Source: Jiella endophytica (lineage in GTDB: Bacteria > Pseudomonadota > Alphaproteobacteria > Rhizobiales > Rhizobiaceae). From it: a stretch of 64,000 nucleotides of DNA. The DNA lies in assembly GCF_004519335.1 (NCBI RefSeq), contig NZ_SOZD01000005.1, positions 372,001 to 436,000 on the forward strand. The letters are read 5' to 3'. The number at the start of each line of letters is the position of its first letter. The stretch's first letter is position 1. Shown one piece after another: positions 40,259 through 48,774 of this stretch. The notes under the pieces were generated by a model. That model did not search any database. It was not told where the DNA came from and was given only the letters and a program-made list of their open reading frames with translations. Made by a program: the position numbers and the translations under genes.

Positions 40259-42541
40259 CTAGACTCCTTTGTCGGAGACGTCGGGCGTGCCGCCGAGAAG
40301 ATCGGCGAGCCCGATCGGAAAGCGCCGGACGCGGACGCCCGTCGCGTGCCAGATAGCATTGGCGATGGCGCCGACCGTGCCGGTGATGCCGATCTCGCCG
40401 ACGCCCTTGACCCCGAGCGCGTTGACGTGGGGGTCGTCCTCATGGACGAGGATTGCCTCGAGAGACGGGACGTCGGCATTCACCGGCACCCTGTATTCGG
40501 CGAGGTTGGCATTCATAATCCGGCCGGTGCGCTTGTCGTGCACCGCTTCCTCGTGGAGGGCGAAGGAGAGACCCCAGATCATCCCGCCGTAATACTGGCT
40601 CTCGACCATCCGCGGATTGATGACCCGGCCGGCGGCAAAGGCGCCGACGAGCCGCGTCACCCGGATCTGGCCGAGATTCGGATCGACCGCCACCTCGGCG
40701 AAGACCGCGCCATGGGCGTCCATGGCGTAGCGCTCCTGCGCGGCCGGGTCGGCGGCGCTCTGGCCGCGGCCCTCGATCTCGGCAAGGCCGGCCCGCTTCA
40801 GGATGGCGGCATAGGGCTCGCCGCGGCTCTCGTCGTCCTGGCGAACCAGCCGGCCGTTCCTGGCGACGACACCGACATTGCCGGCGCCATAGAGCGGCGA
40901 CGCCTCGTCATTCACGGCGAGTTCGGTGAGCCTGGCGATGACGTCCTCGCCGGCGCCATGCAGCGCCGTGCCCGCCGTCGCCGTGTGGCCGGAGCCGCCG
41001 GCGATGCCGGCATTCGGCAGGTCGGACGAGCCGGAACGGAACTCGACCTCGTCCATCGACAGGCCCAGGCCGTCGGCGGCGATCTGGTGCAGCGCCGTCC
41101 AGGCACCCTGGCCCATGTCATGGGCGCCGATCTCCATCAGCCCGCTGCCATCGGCCCGGATCACCGCCCGGGCCTCGGCCTGGAACATGATCGCCGGGAA
41201 GGTGGCGGTGCCGACACCCCAGCCGAGGAGCCGGCCTTCGCCGTCGCGCATCGAGCGCGGGGCTTGGGGGCGCTTCGACCAGCCGAACCGCGCGGCGCCC
41301 CGCTCGTAGCATTCGCGCAAAGCTTTCGAGGAGAAGGGCTTGCCGGAGATCGGCTCGACCTCGGCATAGTTGAGGAGCCGGAAGTCCAGCGGGTCCATTC
41401 CCGCTGCAAAGGCCGCCTCGTCGATGGCGCTCTCAAGCGCCGCCGAGCCTGGCGCCTCGCCCGGCGCCCGCATGAACATCGGCGTGCCGATGTCGATGCG
41501 CGAACCGGCGTGGGTGGTGCGGATGGCGGGCGCCGCATAGAGCGAATGGGTGACATTGGAGGCCGGCTCGAGAAAGTCGTCGAAGCGGCTCGTCGAGGTG
41601 AGCGTGTGATGCTCGATGGCGGCAAGCCGGCCGTCCTCGCCCATGCCGAGCTTCACCGTCTGCCGCGTCTGACCACGATGACCGACCGGGCCGTACATCT
41701 GCTGGCGGGTGAGGACGAGCTTGACCGGCGCGCCGACGAGCTTCGCCGCAAGGATGCCGAGCACCTGCGGTCCCGCCGCGAGGCCCTTGGAGCCGAAGCC
41801 ACCGCCGAGGAACGGGCTGCGGATGTGGATCTTCTCGGGCGAGATGCCGAAGAGCTCCGCCGTGCGGCCGACCGCCATGGCAAGACCTTGGGTCGGCATG
41901 TCGATCGACAGGCTGTCGCCTTCCCATCGCACGACGATGGAATGCGGTTCCATGGCGTTGTGATATTGCGGCGGGGTGTCGTAGGTCGCCTCGATGTGCT
42001 TCGCCGCGCTGGCGAAAGCCGCGTCGAAGTCGCCGCTTGCGGCGCGGCCCGGCGCACCGGGCCCGACGATCTCGGCAACGAAGCTCTCGCCTTCGAGATC
42101 GACGCGCGCCGCCTCGGTTTCGTAGCTCGGCCGCAAGAGCGCCGCGCCCTCGACGGCGGCCTCGAGCGTCTTTGCGACGACCACCGCGATCGGCTGCCCG
42201 GCATAGCGCACGCCGTCGTTCTGCAGGGCATCGAGCCGGAAGGCGAAGGGATTGGTCTTCTCGTCCGGGTCGGTGGCGAGAGGCGGCCGGTTCTCCGGCG
42301 TCATCACCTCGACGACGCCGGGATGCGCCCGCGCAGCCTCGACGTCGAGGCGGGTGACCTTGCCGCGGGCGATCGTCGCCGTGGCGAGCACCGCATGCAT
42401 GAGGCCCTCGGGGTTGTTGTCGGCCGCATAGGTGGCGCTGCCGGTGACTTTCAGGATCCCGTCGCGCCGGGTCATCGGCTGGCCGATGTTCGATCCCTGG
42501 CGCTGCCGCGATCCCGTCGGGAGCGAGGCGATATCAGACAT
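40259..42541 (-). CDS. Molybdenum hydroxylase large subunit, copy 2
   Basis: 760 residues from the ATG at 42541. Same domains and motifs as copy 1: QPMTRRDGILKVTGSATYAADNNP, FLGGGFGSKG, FMRAPGEAPGSAALESAIDEAAFAAGMDPLDF, HDMGQGAWTALHQIAADGLGLSMDEVEF, catalytic Glu in KGVGEIGITGTVGAIANAIWHATG. By eye roughly two-thirds of residues match copy 1 through the first 140 positions. It overlaps the FAD-subunit gene by 8 bp. The catalytic residues are intact in both copies, so neither is obviously a decaying duplicate. Confidence 0.88.
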   Translation of the reverse strand: MSDIASLPTGSRQRQGSNIGQPMTRRDGILKVTGSATYAADNNPEGLMHAVLATATIARGKVTRLDVEAARAHPGVVEVMTPENRPPLATDPDEKTNPFAFRLDALQNDGVRYAGQPIAVVVAKTLEAAVEGAALLRPSYETEAARVDLEGESFVAEIVGPGAPGRAASGDFDAAFASAAKHIEATYDTPPQYHNAMEPHSIVVRWEGDSLSIDMPTQGLAMAVGRTAELFGISPEKIHIRSPFLGGGFGSKGLAAGPQVLGILAAKLVGAPVKLVLTRQQMYGPVGHRGQTRQTVKLGMGEDGRLAAIEHHTLTSTSRFDDFLEPASNVTHSLYAAPAIRTTHAGSRIDIGTPMFMRAPGEAPGSAALESAIDEAAFAAGMDPLDFRLLNYAEVEPISGKPFSSKALRECYERGAARFGWSKRPQAPRSMRDGEGRLLGWGVGTATFPAIMFQAEARAVIRADGSGLMEIGAHDMGQGAWTALHQIAADGLGLSMDEVEFRSGSSDLPNAGIAGGSGHTATAGTALHGAGEDVIARLTELAVNDEASPLYGAGNVGVVARNGRLVRQDDESRGEPYAAILKRAGLAEIEGRGQSAADPAAQERYAMDAHGAVFAEVAVDPNLGQIRVTRLVGAFAAGRVINPRMVESQYYGGMIWGLSFALHEEAVHDKRTGRIMNANLAEYRVPVNADVPSLEAILVHEDDPHVNALGVKGVGEIGITGTVGAIANAIWHATGVRVRRFPIGLADLLGGTPDVSDKGV

Positions 42542-43592
42542 TGACGACACCTTCCGGAAGGGGGGCGAAGGCCGAGGCGGGAAGCGCCGGCATGCGCTCC
42601 GGGGTGCCGGCCGCGGCCATCGCCAGAACGCGGGCGACGACGCGCTTGCCGAGCTCGATCTTGTAGGCGTTGTCGCCGGAGGGCTTCGCCTCGGCGAAGG
42701 CCGCTTCGGCGGCAGCCGCAAAGGCCTCCTTGCCCGGCGCCTTGCCGACGAGGGCGGCTTCCGCCTCGCTCGCCCGCCAGGGCTTCGGTGCGACGCCGCC
42801 GAGGGCGAGCCGCGCTTCGGTGATGGCACCGTTCTCGATCGTCAACGCCGCTGCCGCCGAGGCGAGGGCGAAGGCATAGGAGGTGCGCTCGCGGACCTTC
42901 AGATAGCGCTGGTTGGCGGCGAGCTTGGCCGCTTCCGCAGGCAGTCTGACGGCGACGATCATCTCGCCGGCCTCAAGCACCGTCTCCTTCTCGGGCGTGT
43001 CGCCGGGCAGGAGGAAGAACTCGGTGATCGGCACCTCGCGCCGGCCGGTCGTTCCCTCGATCTCGACGATCGCGCCGAGCGCCGTCAGCGCCACGCAGAA
43101 ATCCGACGGGTGGACGGCGATGCAGTTTTCGCTCCAGCCGAGAACGGCGTGGGAGCGGTTCTCGCCGCCGATCGCGTCGCAGCCGGAGCCGGGCTGGCGC
43201 TTGTTGCAGGCGCTGGCGGTGTCGGTGAAGTACGGGCAGCGGGTGCGCTGCATCAGGTTGCCGCCCACCGTCGCGGCGTTGCGCAGCTGCGCAGAGGCAC
43301 CCGAAAGGAGCGCCTCGGCCACCACCGGAAACCGCTTCGCGAAGTCGGTGTCATGGGCGAGGGCGGCGTTCTTCACCAGGGCACCGATCCGCGTCGATCC
43401 GTCCGGCAGGGTCTCGATGCTGCCGAGATCAGGCAGGTGGGTGAGGTCGACGAGCCGGGCCGGGGTGAGGGCGCCGCCCTTCATCAGGTCGAGGAGGTTG
43501 GTGCCGGCGCCGAGATAGGCCGAGTTCGGCTCGCCGGCGGCGGCGATGGCCTCGGCGACGGAGGCCGGGCGAACATATTCGAAGAGGTTCAT
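42534..43592 (-). CDS. Molybdenum hydroxylase FAD-binding subunit with extra Fe-S cysteines
   Basis: 352 residues. The FAD-binding PCMH-type fold has SAYLGAGTNLLDLMKGG and RNAATVGGNLMQRTRCPYF. After it comes a loop with Cys119, Cys129 and Cys138 (RCPYFTDTASACNKRQPGSGCDA). E. coli PaoB and 4-hydroxybenzoyl-CoA reductase have an extra [4Fe-4S] cluster in this place, so an additional cluster is likely here too. The CO-dehydrogenase-type C-terminal domain follows. It is coupled to the 2Fe-2S subunit by an ATGA overlap. Confidence 0.87.
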   Translation of the reverse strand: MNLFEYVRPASVAEAIAAAGEPNSAYLGAGTNLLDLMKGGALTPARLVDLTHLPDLGSIETLPDGSTRIGALVKNAALAHDTDFAKRFPVVAEALLSGASAQLRNAATVGGNLMQRTRCPYFTDTASACNKRQPGSGCDAIGGENRSHAVLGWSENCIAVHPSDFCVALTALGAIVEIEGTTGRREVPITEFFLLPGDTPEKETVLEAGEMIVAVRLPAEAAKLAANQRYLKVRERTSYAFALASAAAALTIENGAITEARLALGGVAPKPWRASEAEAALVGKAPGKEAFAAAAEAAFAEAKPSGDNAYKIELGKRVVARVLAMAAAGTPERMPALPASAFAPLPEGVVNV

Positions 43593-44086
43593 GCCGCGTC
43601 CCTTTCCTTGCCGGCCGAAAGCTTGCCGCTCGCGTCGATCACCGCCTCGGTGATGCCCTTGTAGGCGCCGCAGCGGCAGATGTTGCCGCTCATCGCCTCG
43701 CGCACCCGCTCCGGATCGTCGCAGGCCTGGCCCTCGGCGATCAGACCGACGGCGCTCATGATCTGGCCCGGCGTGCAGAAGCCGCATTGGAAGCCGTCAT
43801 GCTCGATGAAGGCCTGCTGCACCGGATGCAGCTTGTCGCCCTCGGCGAGGCCCTCGATGGTGGTGATCGCCGCGCCGTCGTAGCTGATCGCCAGAGCGAG
43901 ACAGGAATTGATCCGCTCGCCGTCGACGAGGATCGTGCAGGCGCCGCACTGGCCGCGGTCGCAGCCCTTCTTGGCGCCGGTGAGGTGCAGACGCTCGCGC
44001 AGAAGGTCGAGCAGCGTCACGCGAGGATCGTCGAGAACGATTTCGCGTCGCTCCCCGTTGATCGTGAGTGTCAGGGAAAGGTTCAT
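43589..44086 (-). CDS. Molybdenum hydroxylase 2Fe-2S subunit
   Basis: 165 residues, first gene of the operon. A ferredoxin-type cluster is bound by Cys42, Cys47, Cys50 and Cys62 (GCDRGQCGACTILVDG). A second, helical cluster is bound by Cys101, Cys104, Cys137 and Cys139 (QCGFCTPGQIM, GNICRCGAY). Together with the FAD and molybdopterin subunits it makes a three-subunit hydroxylase. PaoA of E. coli carries a Tat signal; here there is none, so the enzyme is predicted to be cytoplasmic. Confidence 0.9.
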   Translation of the reverse strand: MNLSLTLTINGERREIVLDDPRVTLLDLLRERLHLTGAKKGCDRGQCGACTILVDGERINSCLALAISYDGAAITTIEGLAEGDKLHPVQQAFIEHDGFQCGFCTPGQIMSAVGLIAEGQACDDPERVREAMSGNICRCGAYKGITEAVIDASGKLSAGKERDAA

Positions 44087-44248
44087 CGGGTTACCTTTCG
44101 AGGAATGGGAATGTCGGAACAGGCGATCGTCCAGCCGTCGCGTATCCTTCGGGACAGGGTGTCCAGGCGAGGTGCGAGGGTTTTCCTTGCGATCCGGAGC
44201 TGATTGAGGAAGACGATGGGATACGGAGGGGACCGCCTGCCCGCCATA

Positions 44249-44276
44249 TTTATACGGAGGGCTCCTCCGCTTTCAA
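44249..44276 (-). promoter_or_regulatory. Promoter of the hydroxylase operon with operator in its spacer
   Basis: On the minus strand TTGAAA (44276-44271) and TATAAA (44254-44249) are spaced 16 bases, a good sigma-70-type promoter. The spacer is filled by the perfect palindrome CGGAGG-N3-CCTCCG (44255-44269). A half-site repeat, ATACGGAGGG, recurs at 44221-44230. The site lies in the 215-bp divergent region between the operon and the TetR gene, so it is the likely TetR operator. Predicted start is near 44242, giving a leader of about 155 bases. Confidence 0.6.
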
Positions 44277-44301
44277 GAGTGGAAGGATTATAATTTCCGA
44301 G

Positions 44302-44922
44302 ATGGAGAGAGAATTGACTACGGCAATCCGCCGCCCCCGCGCCGATTCGTTACGAAACCGTGAGAAGCTGCTCGCCGCGGCGGCCGCGGTGTTTCGCGAG
44401 ACCGGCGGCCAGGGAACGCTGGAAGCCGTGGCTCGCACTGCCGGCGTCGGCATCGGAACGCTCTACCGGCACTTTCCCACTCGTGAGGCGCTGTTCGAGG
44501 CGGTCTATCGCCGCGAGATAGACCAGCTCGACGATTTGTCACGCGAACTCGCCGAGGATGACGATCCGGTTGCGGCGCTGCGCCGCTTCCTGCATGGGAT
44601 GGTCGGCATGGTCGCGACGAAGAAGGGCATGGTCGCGGCTCTCGCCATCGCCATCGACGGTTCCTGCGACATCGCGGTCTATTCCTTCACGACGCTTTCT
44701 GCGGCCATGCAGCGGCTGCACGAGCCGGCAGTGGCGAGCGGCCGGCTGCGCCCCGACGTCTCCGCCGACGACATCCTGCAGACGGTGATCGGCATGTGCC
44801 TCGCCCGCCGCGAGGATCGTTGGGAGGGAGCGGTCACCCGGCTTGCGGACGTCTTTCTCGACGGGCTGCTGGTACCCGAGGCGCCGGCCATGGCGCTGCG
44901 GCGGGAAAGCGCGAGAGGCTGA
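44302..44922 (+). CDS. TetR/AcrR family transcriptional regulator
   Basis: 206 residues. The N-terminal helix-turn-helix is typical (NREKLLAAAAAVFRETGGQGTLEAVARTAGVGIGTLYRHFPTREALFEAVY), with a ligand-binding C-terminal helical domain. The gene is divergent from the molybdenum hydroxylase operon and probably represses it. A TATAAT at 44289-44294 would start transcription about 44301, right at this ATG. An in-frame TTG at 44314 with GGAGAG ten bases upstream is therefore a credible alternative start. Ligand unknown, perhaps the hydroxylase substrate. Confidence 0.85.
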   Translation: MERELTTAIRRPRADSLRNREKLLAAAAAVFRETGGQGTLEAVARTAGVGIGTLYRHFPTREALFEAVYRREIDQLDDLSRELAEDDDPVAALRRFLHGMVGMVATKKGMVAALAIAIDGSCDIAVYSFTTLSAAMQRLHEPAVASGRLRPDVSADDILQTVIGMCLARREDRWEGAVTRLADVFLDGLLVPEAPAMALRRESARG

Positions 44923-45001
44923 GGCGGACGACCGCCGCAGCGTCGCAGGCCGCCGGACGCGTGGCCGGCGATGACTATGTCCTACCGGTCCATAACCCAG
45001 T

Positions 45002-45955
45002 TCAGCTGCCGGTGGACTCGCCGGGCGCCGCTTCGCCGTTTCCCGGCTCGCGGCCGAAATTCGGCTTGGCGGTGTCCTGTCCGGCCTCGATGACGTTGCG
45101 CCGGATCGCCCGGGTGCGGGTGAAGAGATCGAACAGCGTGTCGCCGTCGCCCCAGCGGATTGCTCGCTGCAGCGAGGCGAGATCCTCCGAGAAGCGCGCG
45201 AGCATCTCCAGCACCGCGTCGCGGTTGGTGAGGAACACGTCGCGCCACATGGTCGGATCGGAGGCGGCGATGCGGGTGAAGTCGCGAAAGCCAGAGGCAG
45301 AGAACTTCACCACTTCCGACTGGGTCACCGTCTCGAGGTCAGCGGCGGTCCCGACGATGTTGTAGGCGATGAGATGCGGGACGTGGGAGACGATGGCGAG
45401 GACCAGATCATGGTGCTCGGCGGTCATCGTCTCGACATTCGAGCCGCAGCCCCGCCAGAACGCTTCGACCTTTTCGATGGCCGCAGGGTCAGTGCCCTCG
45501 GGCGGCGTCAGGATGCACCAGCGGTTGCGGAAGAGTTCGAGAAAGCCGGATTCCGGGCCGGACTGTTCGGTGCCGGCGAGCGGATGGGCCGGCACGAAAT
45601 CCACCCCTTCCGGCAGGTGCGGGCGCATCTGGTCGATCACCGCGCCCTTCACCGAGCCGACGTCGGAGACGATCGCGCCCTTTTTCAGATGTGGCGCGAT
45701 CTCGCTCGTGATCGCTCCGCAGACGCCGACCGGCACGCAGAGGATGACGAAGTCGGCATCGGCGACGGCCTCCGTCGCTTCCAGATGATAGCTGTCGCCG
45801 AGCCCGAGCGCCTCGGCCTTTTCCAGCGTCTCGCGCCGCCGGGTGGTGACGGCGATATGCCGGGCAAGACCGTTCGCCCTGATGTTGAGGGCGAGGGAGG
45901 AGCCGATCAGGCCGATGCCGATCAGGGCGACGCGGTCGAAGAGCGGTTCCGTCAT
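45002..45955 (-). CDS. tyrC: Prephenate/arogenate dehydrogenase family protein
   Basis: 317 residues from the ATG at 45955, which overlaps the hisC stop (ATGA). The N-terminal NAD(P) Rossmann motif [17 protein letters not shown] is followed by [36 protein letters not shown] (His and Gly-Thr of the active site) and the helical dimer domain with [20 protein letters not shown]. It oxidatively decarboxylates prephenate or arogenate in tyrosine synthesis; cyclohexadienyl specificity cannot be settled by eye. The C-terminal 25 residues are Gly/Pro/Glu-rich and likely disordered. Confidence 0.9.
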   Translation of the reverse strand: MTEPLFDRVALIGIGLIGSSLALNIRANGLARHIAVTTRRRETLEKAEALGLGDSYHLEATEAVADADFVILCVPVGVCGAITSEIAPHLKKGAIVSDVGSVKGAVIDQMRPHLPEGVDFVPAHPLAGTEQSGPESGFLELFRNRWCILTPPEGTDPAAIEKVEAFWRGCGSNVETMTAEHHDLVLAIVSHVPHLIAYNIVGTAADLETVTQSEVVKFSASGFRDFTRIAASDPTMWRDVFLTNRDAVLEMLARFSEDLASLQRAIRWGDGDTLFDLFTRTRAIRRNVIEAGQDTAKPNFGREPGNGEAAPGESTGS

Positions 45956-47049
45956 GGGGACGGGCTCTTCAGAAACTCGGCAAGTGCCGCGACGACGCCG
46001 CGATTGGCCTCTTCCGATCCGATCGACATCCGCAGCCCGTTCGGGAAGCCGTAGCCGGCGACGCGCCGCAGGATGTAGCCGCGGGCCGTGAGATAGGCGT
46101 CCGCCTCGGCGGCGCCCTTGCCGGGCTCGTCCGGGAAGTGGATGAGAATGAAGTTGCAGACGCTCGGCGTCACCGTCAGCCCGAGGGCCTCGATCTCGCG
46201 TGTCGTCCATTCGAGCCATTCGGCGTTGAAGCTCGCCGCTTCCTCGACGAAGGCGCGGTCACGGATCGCCGCGGCGCCCGCGGCGATCGCCGCGGCGTTG
46301 AGGTTGAACGGACCGCGCACCCGGTCGATCGCCTGGACGATCGCCTCGGGGCCGAACAGCCAGCCGATCCTCAGCCCGGCGAGACCGTAGATCTTCGAGA
46401 AAGTGCGGGTCATCACGACGTTTTCGGCCGAGGAGACGAGCTCGATGCCGGCGCCGTAGTCGTTGCGCCGGACATACTCGGCATAGGCCGCGTCGAGGAC
46501 GAGGATGACGTTGCCCGGCAGCCCCGCCTGCAGCCGCCGGATCTCGTCGAAGGGAAGATAGGTGCCGGTCGGATTGTTCGGATTGGCGAGGAAGACCAGC
46601 TTCGTCTTCTCGGTGACGCGCGCGAGGATGGCGTCGACGTCGGCGGTGCGGTCCGTCTCGGGCGCGACCACTGGCGTCGCGCCGGCGGCCTTGATCTGGA
46701 TCTCGTAGACGAGGAAGCCGTGCTCGGTGTGGATCGCCTCGTCGCCCGGCGCGAGATAGCACTGGCAAAGCAGCCCGAGGAGTTCATCAGAGCCGTTGCC
46801 GCAGAGGATGTTCGCCGTGTTGAGGCCGTGCACCTCGGCGATCGCCGCCTTCAGGTCGTTCGCCTGGCCGTCCGGATAGGAGGCGAGGTCGAACAGCGTC
46901 CGGCTCGCCGCCTCCAGAGCCGCAGGCGGAGGCCCGAGCGGCGTTTCGTTGGACGACAGCTTGTAGAGCTTGATCCCGTCCGGTGCGCGGCTCTTGCCGG
47001 GGACGTAGATCTCGATATCGAGCACGCCGTTCTTGGGCACGGGTTTCAT
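45952..47049 (-). CDS. hisC: Histidinol-phosphate/aromatic aminotransferase
   Basis: 365 residues from the ATG at 47049. Class I/II PLP aminotransferase: [13 protein letters not shown] at the N-terminus, [38 protein letters not shown], and the PLP Lys in [17 protein letters not shown], with C-terminal [16 protein letters not shown]. Placed between a chorismate mutase and a prephenate dehydrogenase, it probably serves aromatic transamination as well as, or instead of, histidine synthesis; HisC homologues with such dual roles are known. Confidence 0.9.
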   Translation of the reverse strand: MKPVPKNGVLDIEIYVPGKSRAPDGIKLYKLSSNETPLGPPPAALEAASRTLFDLASYPDGQANDLKAAIAEVHGLNTANILCGNGSDELLGLLCQCYLAPGDEAIHTEHGFLVYEIQIKAAGATPVVAPETDRTADVDAILARVTEKTKLVFLANPNNPTGTYLPFDEIRRLQAGLPGNVILVLDAAYAEYVRRNDYGAGIELVSSAENVVMTRTFSKIYGLAGLRIGWLFGPEAIVQAIDRVRGPFNLNAAAIAAGAAAIRDRAFVEEAASFNAEWLEWTTREIEALGLTVTPSVCNFILIHFPDEPGKGAAEADAYLTARGYILRRVAGYGFPNGLRMSIGSEEANRGVVAALAEFLKSPSP

Positions 47050-47086
47050 CGTCGAAGAACCTTGATTGAGAGCCTGGCCGGCACGC

Positions 47087-47881
47087 TCAGGCGGCCGGGA
47101 ACGCCAAGGGAGCCGCATAGCCGCCAATCCGGCGGATGTCGAGGCCGCCGCCGAGGCGGGCGGAGACTTCTTCCTCGGCAAGCGGCGCTGCGACAAGGGC
47201 GCTGGCGCCGGTGGCGGAGCTGACGGAGGCGAGGACGTCGATGCCGTCGCCCGGCGCAGGCAGGGGATTGGCGCCGGCGACCGCATAGCAGGCGATTTCC
47301 GGCGGCACCGGGTCCGACAGCGGCGGCGCGATGACGAGGCTCGGCGTTGCCGCGGGGCGAGCGTCGATCGCGTAGAAAGGCAGCCGTGCGACGACATGAG
47401 CATTGGAGAGCCGTTCCCACCAAGCCCCACCGTCGCCCTCGATGGCGACGACGCCGAGCCGGTCGTCGCCGCCGGTCTCGATCGCCTCGATCACCGCCGC
47501 CGCGGAATCGAGCAGGGTCAGCGGCACGGTGAAGCCGAAATAGAACCGCGCCGTGTCGATGATCGCGGCCGGGTCACCGGAGGCGAAGACGCCGAACGGC
47601 GCCTGCAGCGCGGTGAAGGTCGAGATGATCTCCCGCCACAGATGCTCGATCGCCGTCAGCGGCAGATGGCCGGAATGGCGCTCGGCAAGGCGATGCATCA
47701 TGTCGGCCTCACGGCCCGGACGGAAGGCCGCGCCGTTTCTCGCCGTCCCCTTCACCGCGATCAGCTCGTCGATCACCACGGCGCGCTGCATCAGCAGGCG
47801 GTGCACCGACTCGTCGATCGCGTCGATCTTCGCCCGCAGCTCCACAAGCCGCGACGGATCGGACTTTCGAGGCTCGTTCAT
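47087..47881 (-). CDS. Chorismate mutase with C-terminal regulatory-like region
   Basis: 264 residues from the ATG at 47881 (GGAGGGGG just upstream). The N-terminal 90 residues are an AroQ-type chorismate mutase: [35 protein letters not shown], then [17 protein letters not shown] and [15 protein letters not shown]. The remaining 160 residues are less conserved and resemble the prephenate-dehydratase-like C-terminal portion seen in rhizobial chorismate mutases, without a readable dehydratase active site. It begins the mutase-hisC-tyrC run and supplies prephenate to it; 37 bp separate it from hisC. Confidence 0.85.
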   Translation of the reverse strand: MNEPRKSDPSRLVELRAKIDAIDESVHRLLMQRAVVIDELIAVKGTARNGAAFRPGREADMMHRLAERHSGHLPLTAIEHLWREIISTFTALQAPFGVFASGDPAAIIDTARFYFGFTVPLTLLDSAAAVIEAIETGGDDRLGVVAIEGDGGAWWERLSNAHVVARLPFYAIDARPAATPSLVIAPPLSDPVPPEIACYAVAGANPLPAPGDGIDVLASVSSATGASALVAAPLAEEEVSARLGGGLDIRRIGGYAAPLAFPAA

Positions 47882-47983
47882 TGCCCCCTCCGGCCATTGT
47901 TGCGGGACGCTTCTAGACCCTCGCATGGCGCTTGGCAAAGCCGGGAGGACCATCGCGGATACTCTGAAAGAAGGGCTGCAGGG

Positions 47984-48379
47984 TCAGTTGAGGGTGCGGT
48001 GGTCGCCGGGCAGATCGAGCGAGAAGGCAGGGATCTCCACCTCGAAGGTTTCGCCGATGTCGTTGCGCATGTGGTAGCTGCCGCGCATGATGCCGGATGG
48101 GGTCGGCAGCGGGCATCCGGAAGTGTAGGAGAAGCTGTCGCCCGGCAGGATCACCGGCTGTTCGCCGACGACGCCGGGTCCGCGGACCTCCTCCACGTGA
48201 CCGGCCGCGTCGGTGATCTGCCAGTAGCGCGACTGCAGCTGCACGGCGACGTCGCCGGCATTCTCGATCTCGACCTGATAGGCCCAGACCCAGCGGCCGC
48301 CCGGGGGATCGGACTGCTCCTCCAGATAGGCCGGCTTCACGGTCACGACGATCTGCCGTGTCGTCGCCTGGTACATCAC
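47984..48379 (-). CDS. apaG: ApaG-domain protein
   Basis: 131 residues, a complete ApaG/DUF525 fibronectin-III-like domain: [78 protein letters not shown] and [16 protein letters not shown]. The glycine-rich GPGVVGEQP loop is a family hallmark. ApaG in Salmonella was linked to cobalt/magnesium efflux, but the biochemical role is unresolved. Starts with ATGATG; either can serve. Confidence 0.9.
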   Translation of the reverse strand: MMYQATTRQIVVTVKPAYLEEQSDPPGGRWVWAYQVEIENAGDVAVQLQSRYWQITDAAGHVEEVRGPGVVGEQPVILPGDSFSYTSGCPLPTPSGIMRGSYHMRNDIGETFEVEIPAFSLDLPGDHRTLN

Positions 48380-48774
48380 ACTTGCAACCTTTTCGTCATG
48401 ATGACAGTCGCATGCATGGCTATAGCGCGGATCGCGGCGGAATTCATCGGTCCGCGCCTCATAATGACAGGGCAGCCGGCGATCTGCCCGGAAAGCGTGA
48501 CCAATCGCTGGTTCCGGCAGTGGGAAGCGTCGCCGATGCGTGTCGACGACGGGAAGAGGCGGTCTTCACCAAGGAAGTGATGAGTCCGGCTTTACAAGCA
48601 CGCTCGCCGAGCCCTGCATGCGGTTTGCAAAGCGGCGCGCGCCCGGCGATCCAGCCCCGTCTCCGCACGGCACCTTGCGGCACCAACCGGAATTTGACCG
48701 GCAAACCCCTTGTGACGCTAGGTCATTTCATGGACATTCCGGGAGCGTACGAACTCCGCGCCACGGGATTGATC

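Noticed and set aside
37948-42544. Two 800-870-codon plus-strand frames over the hydroxylase large subunits
   Set aside because: Shadows of conserved minus-strand genes.
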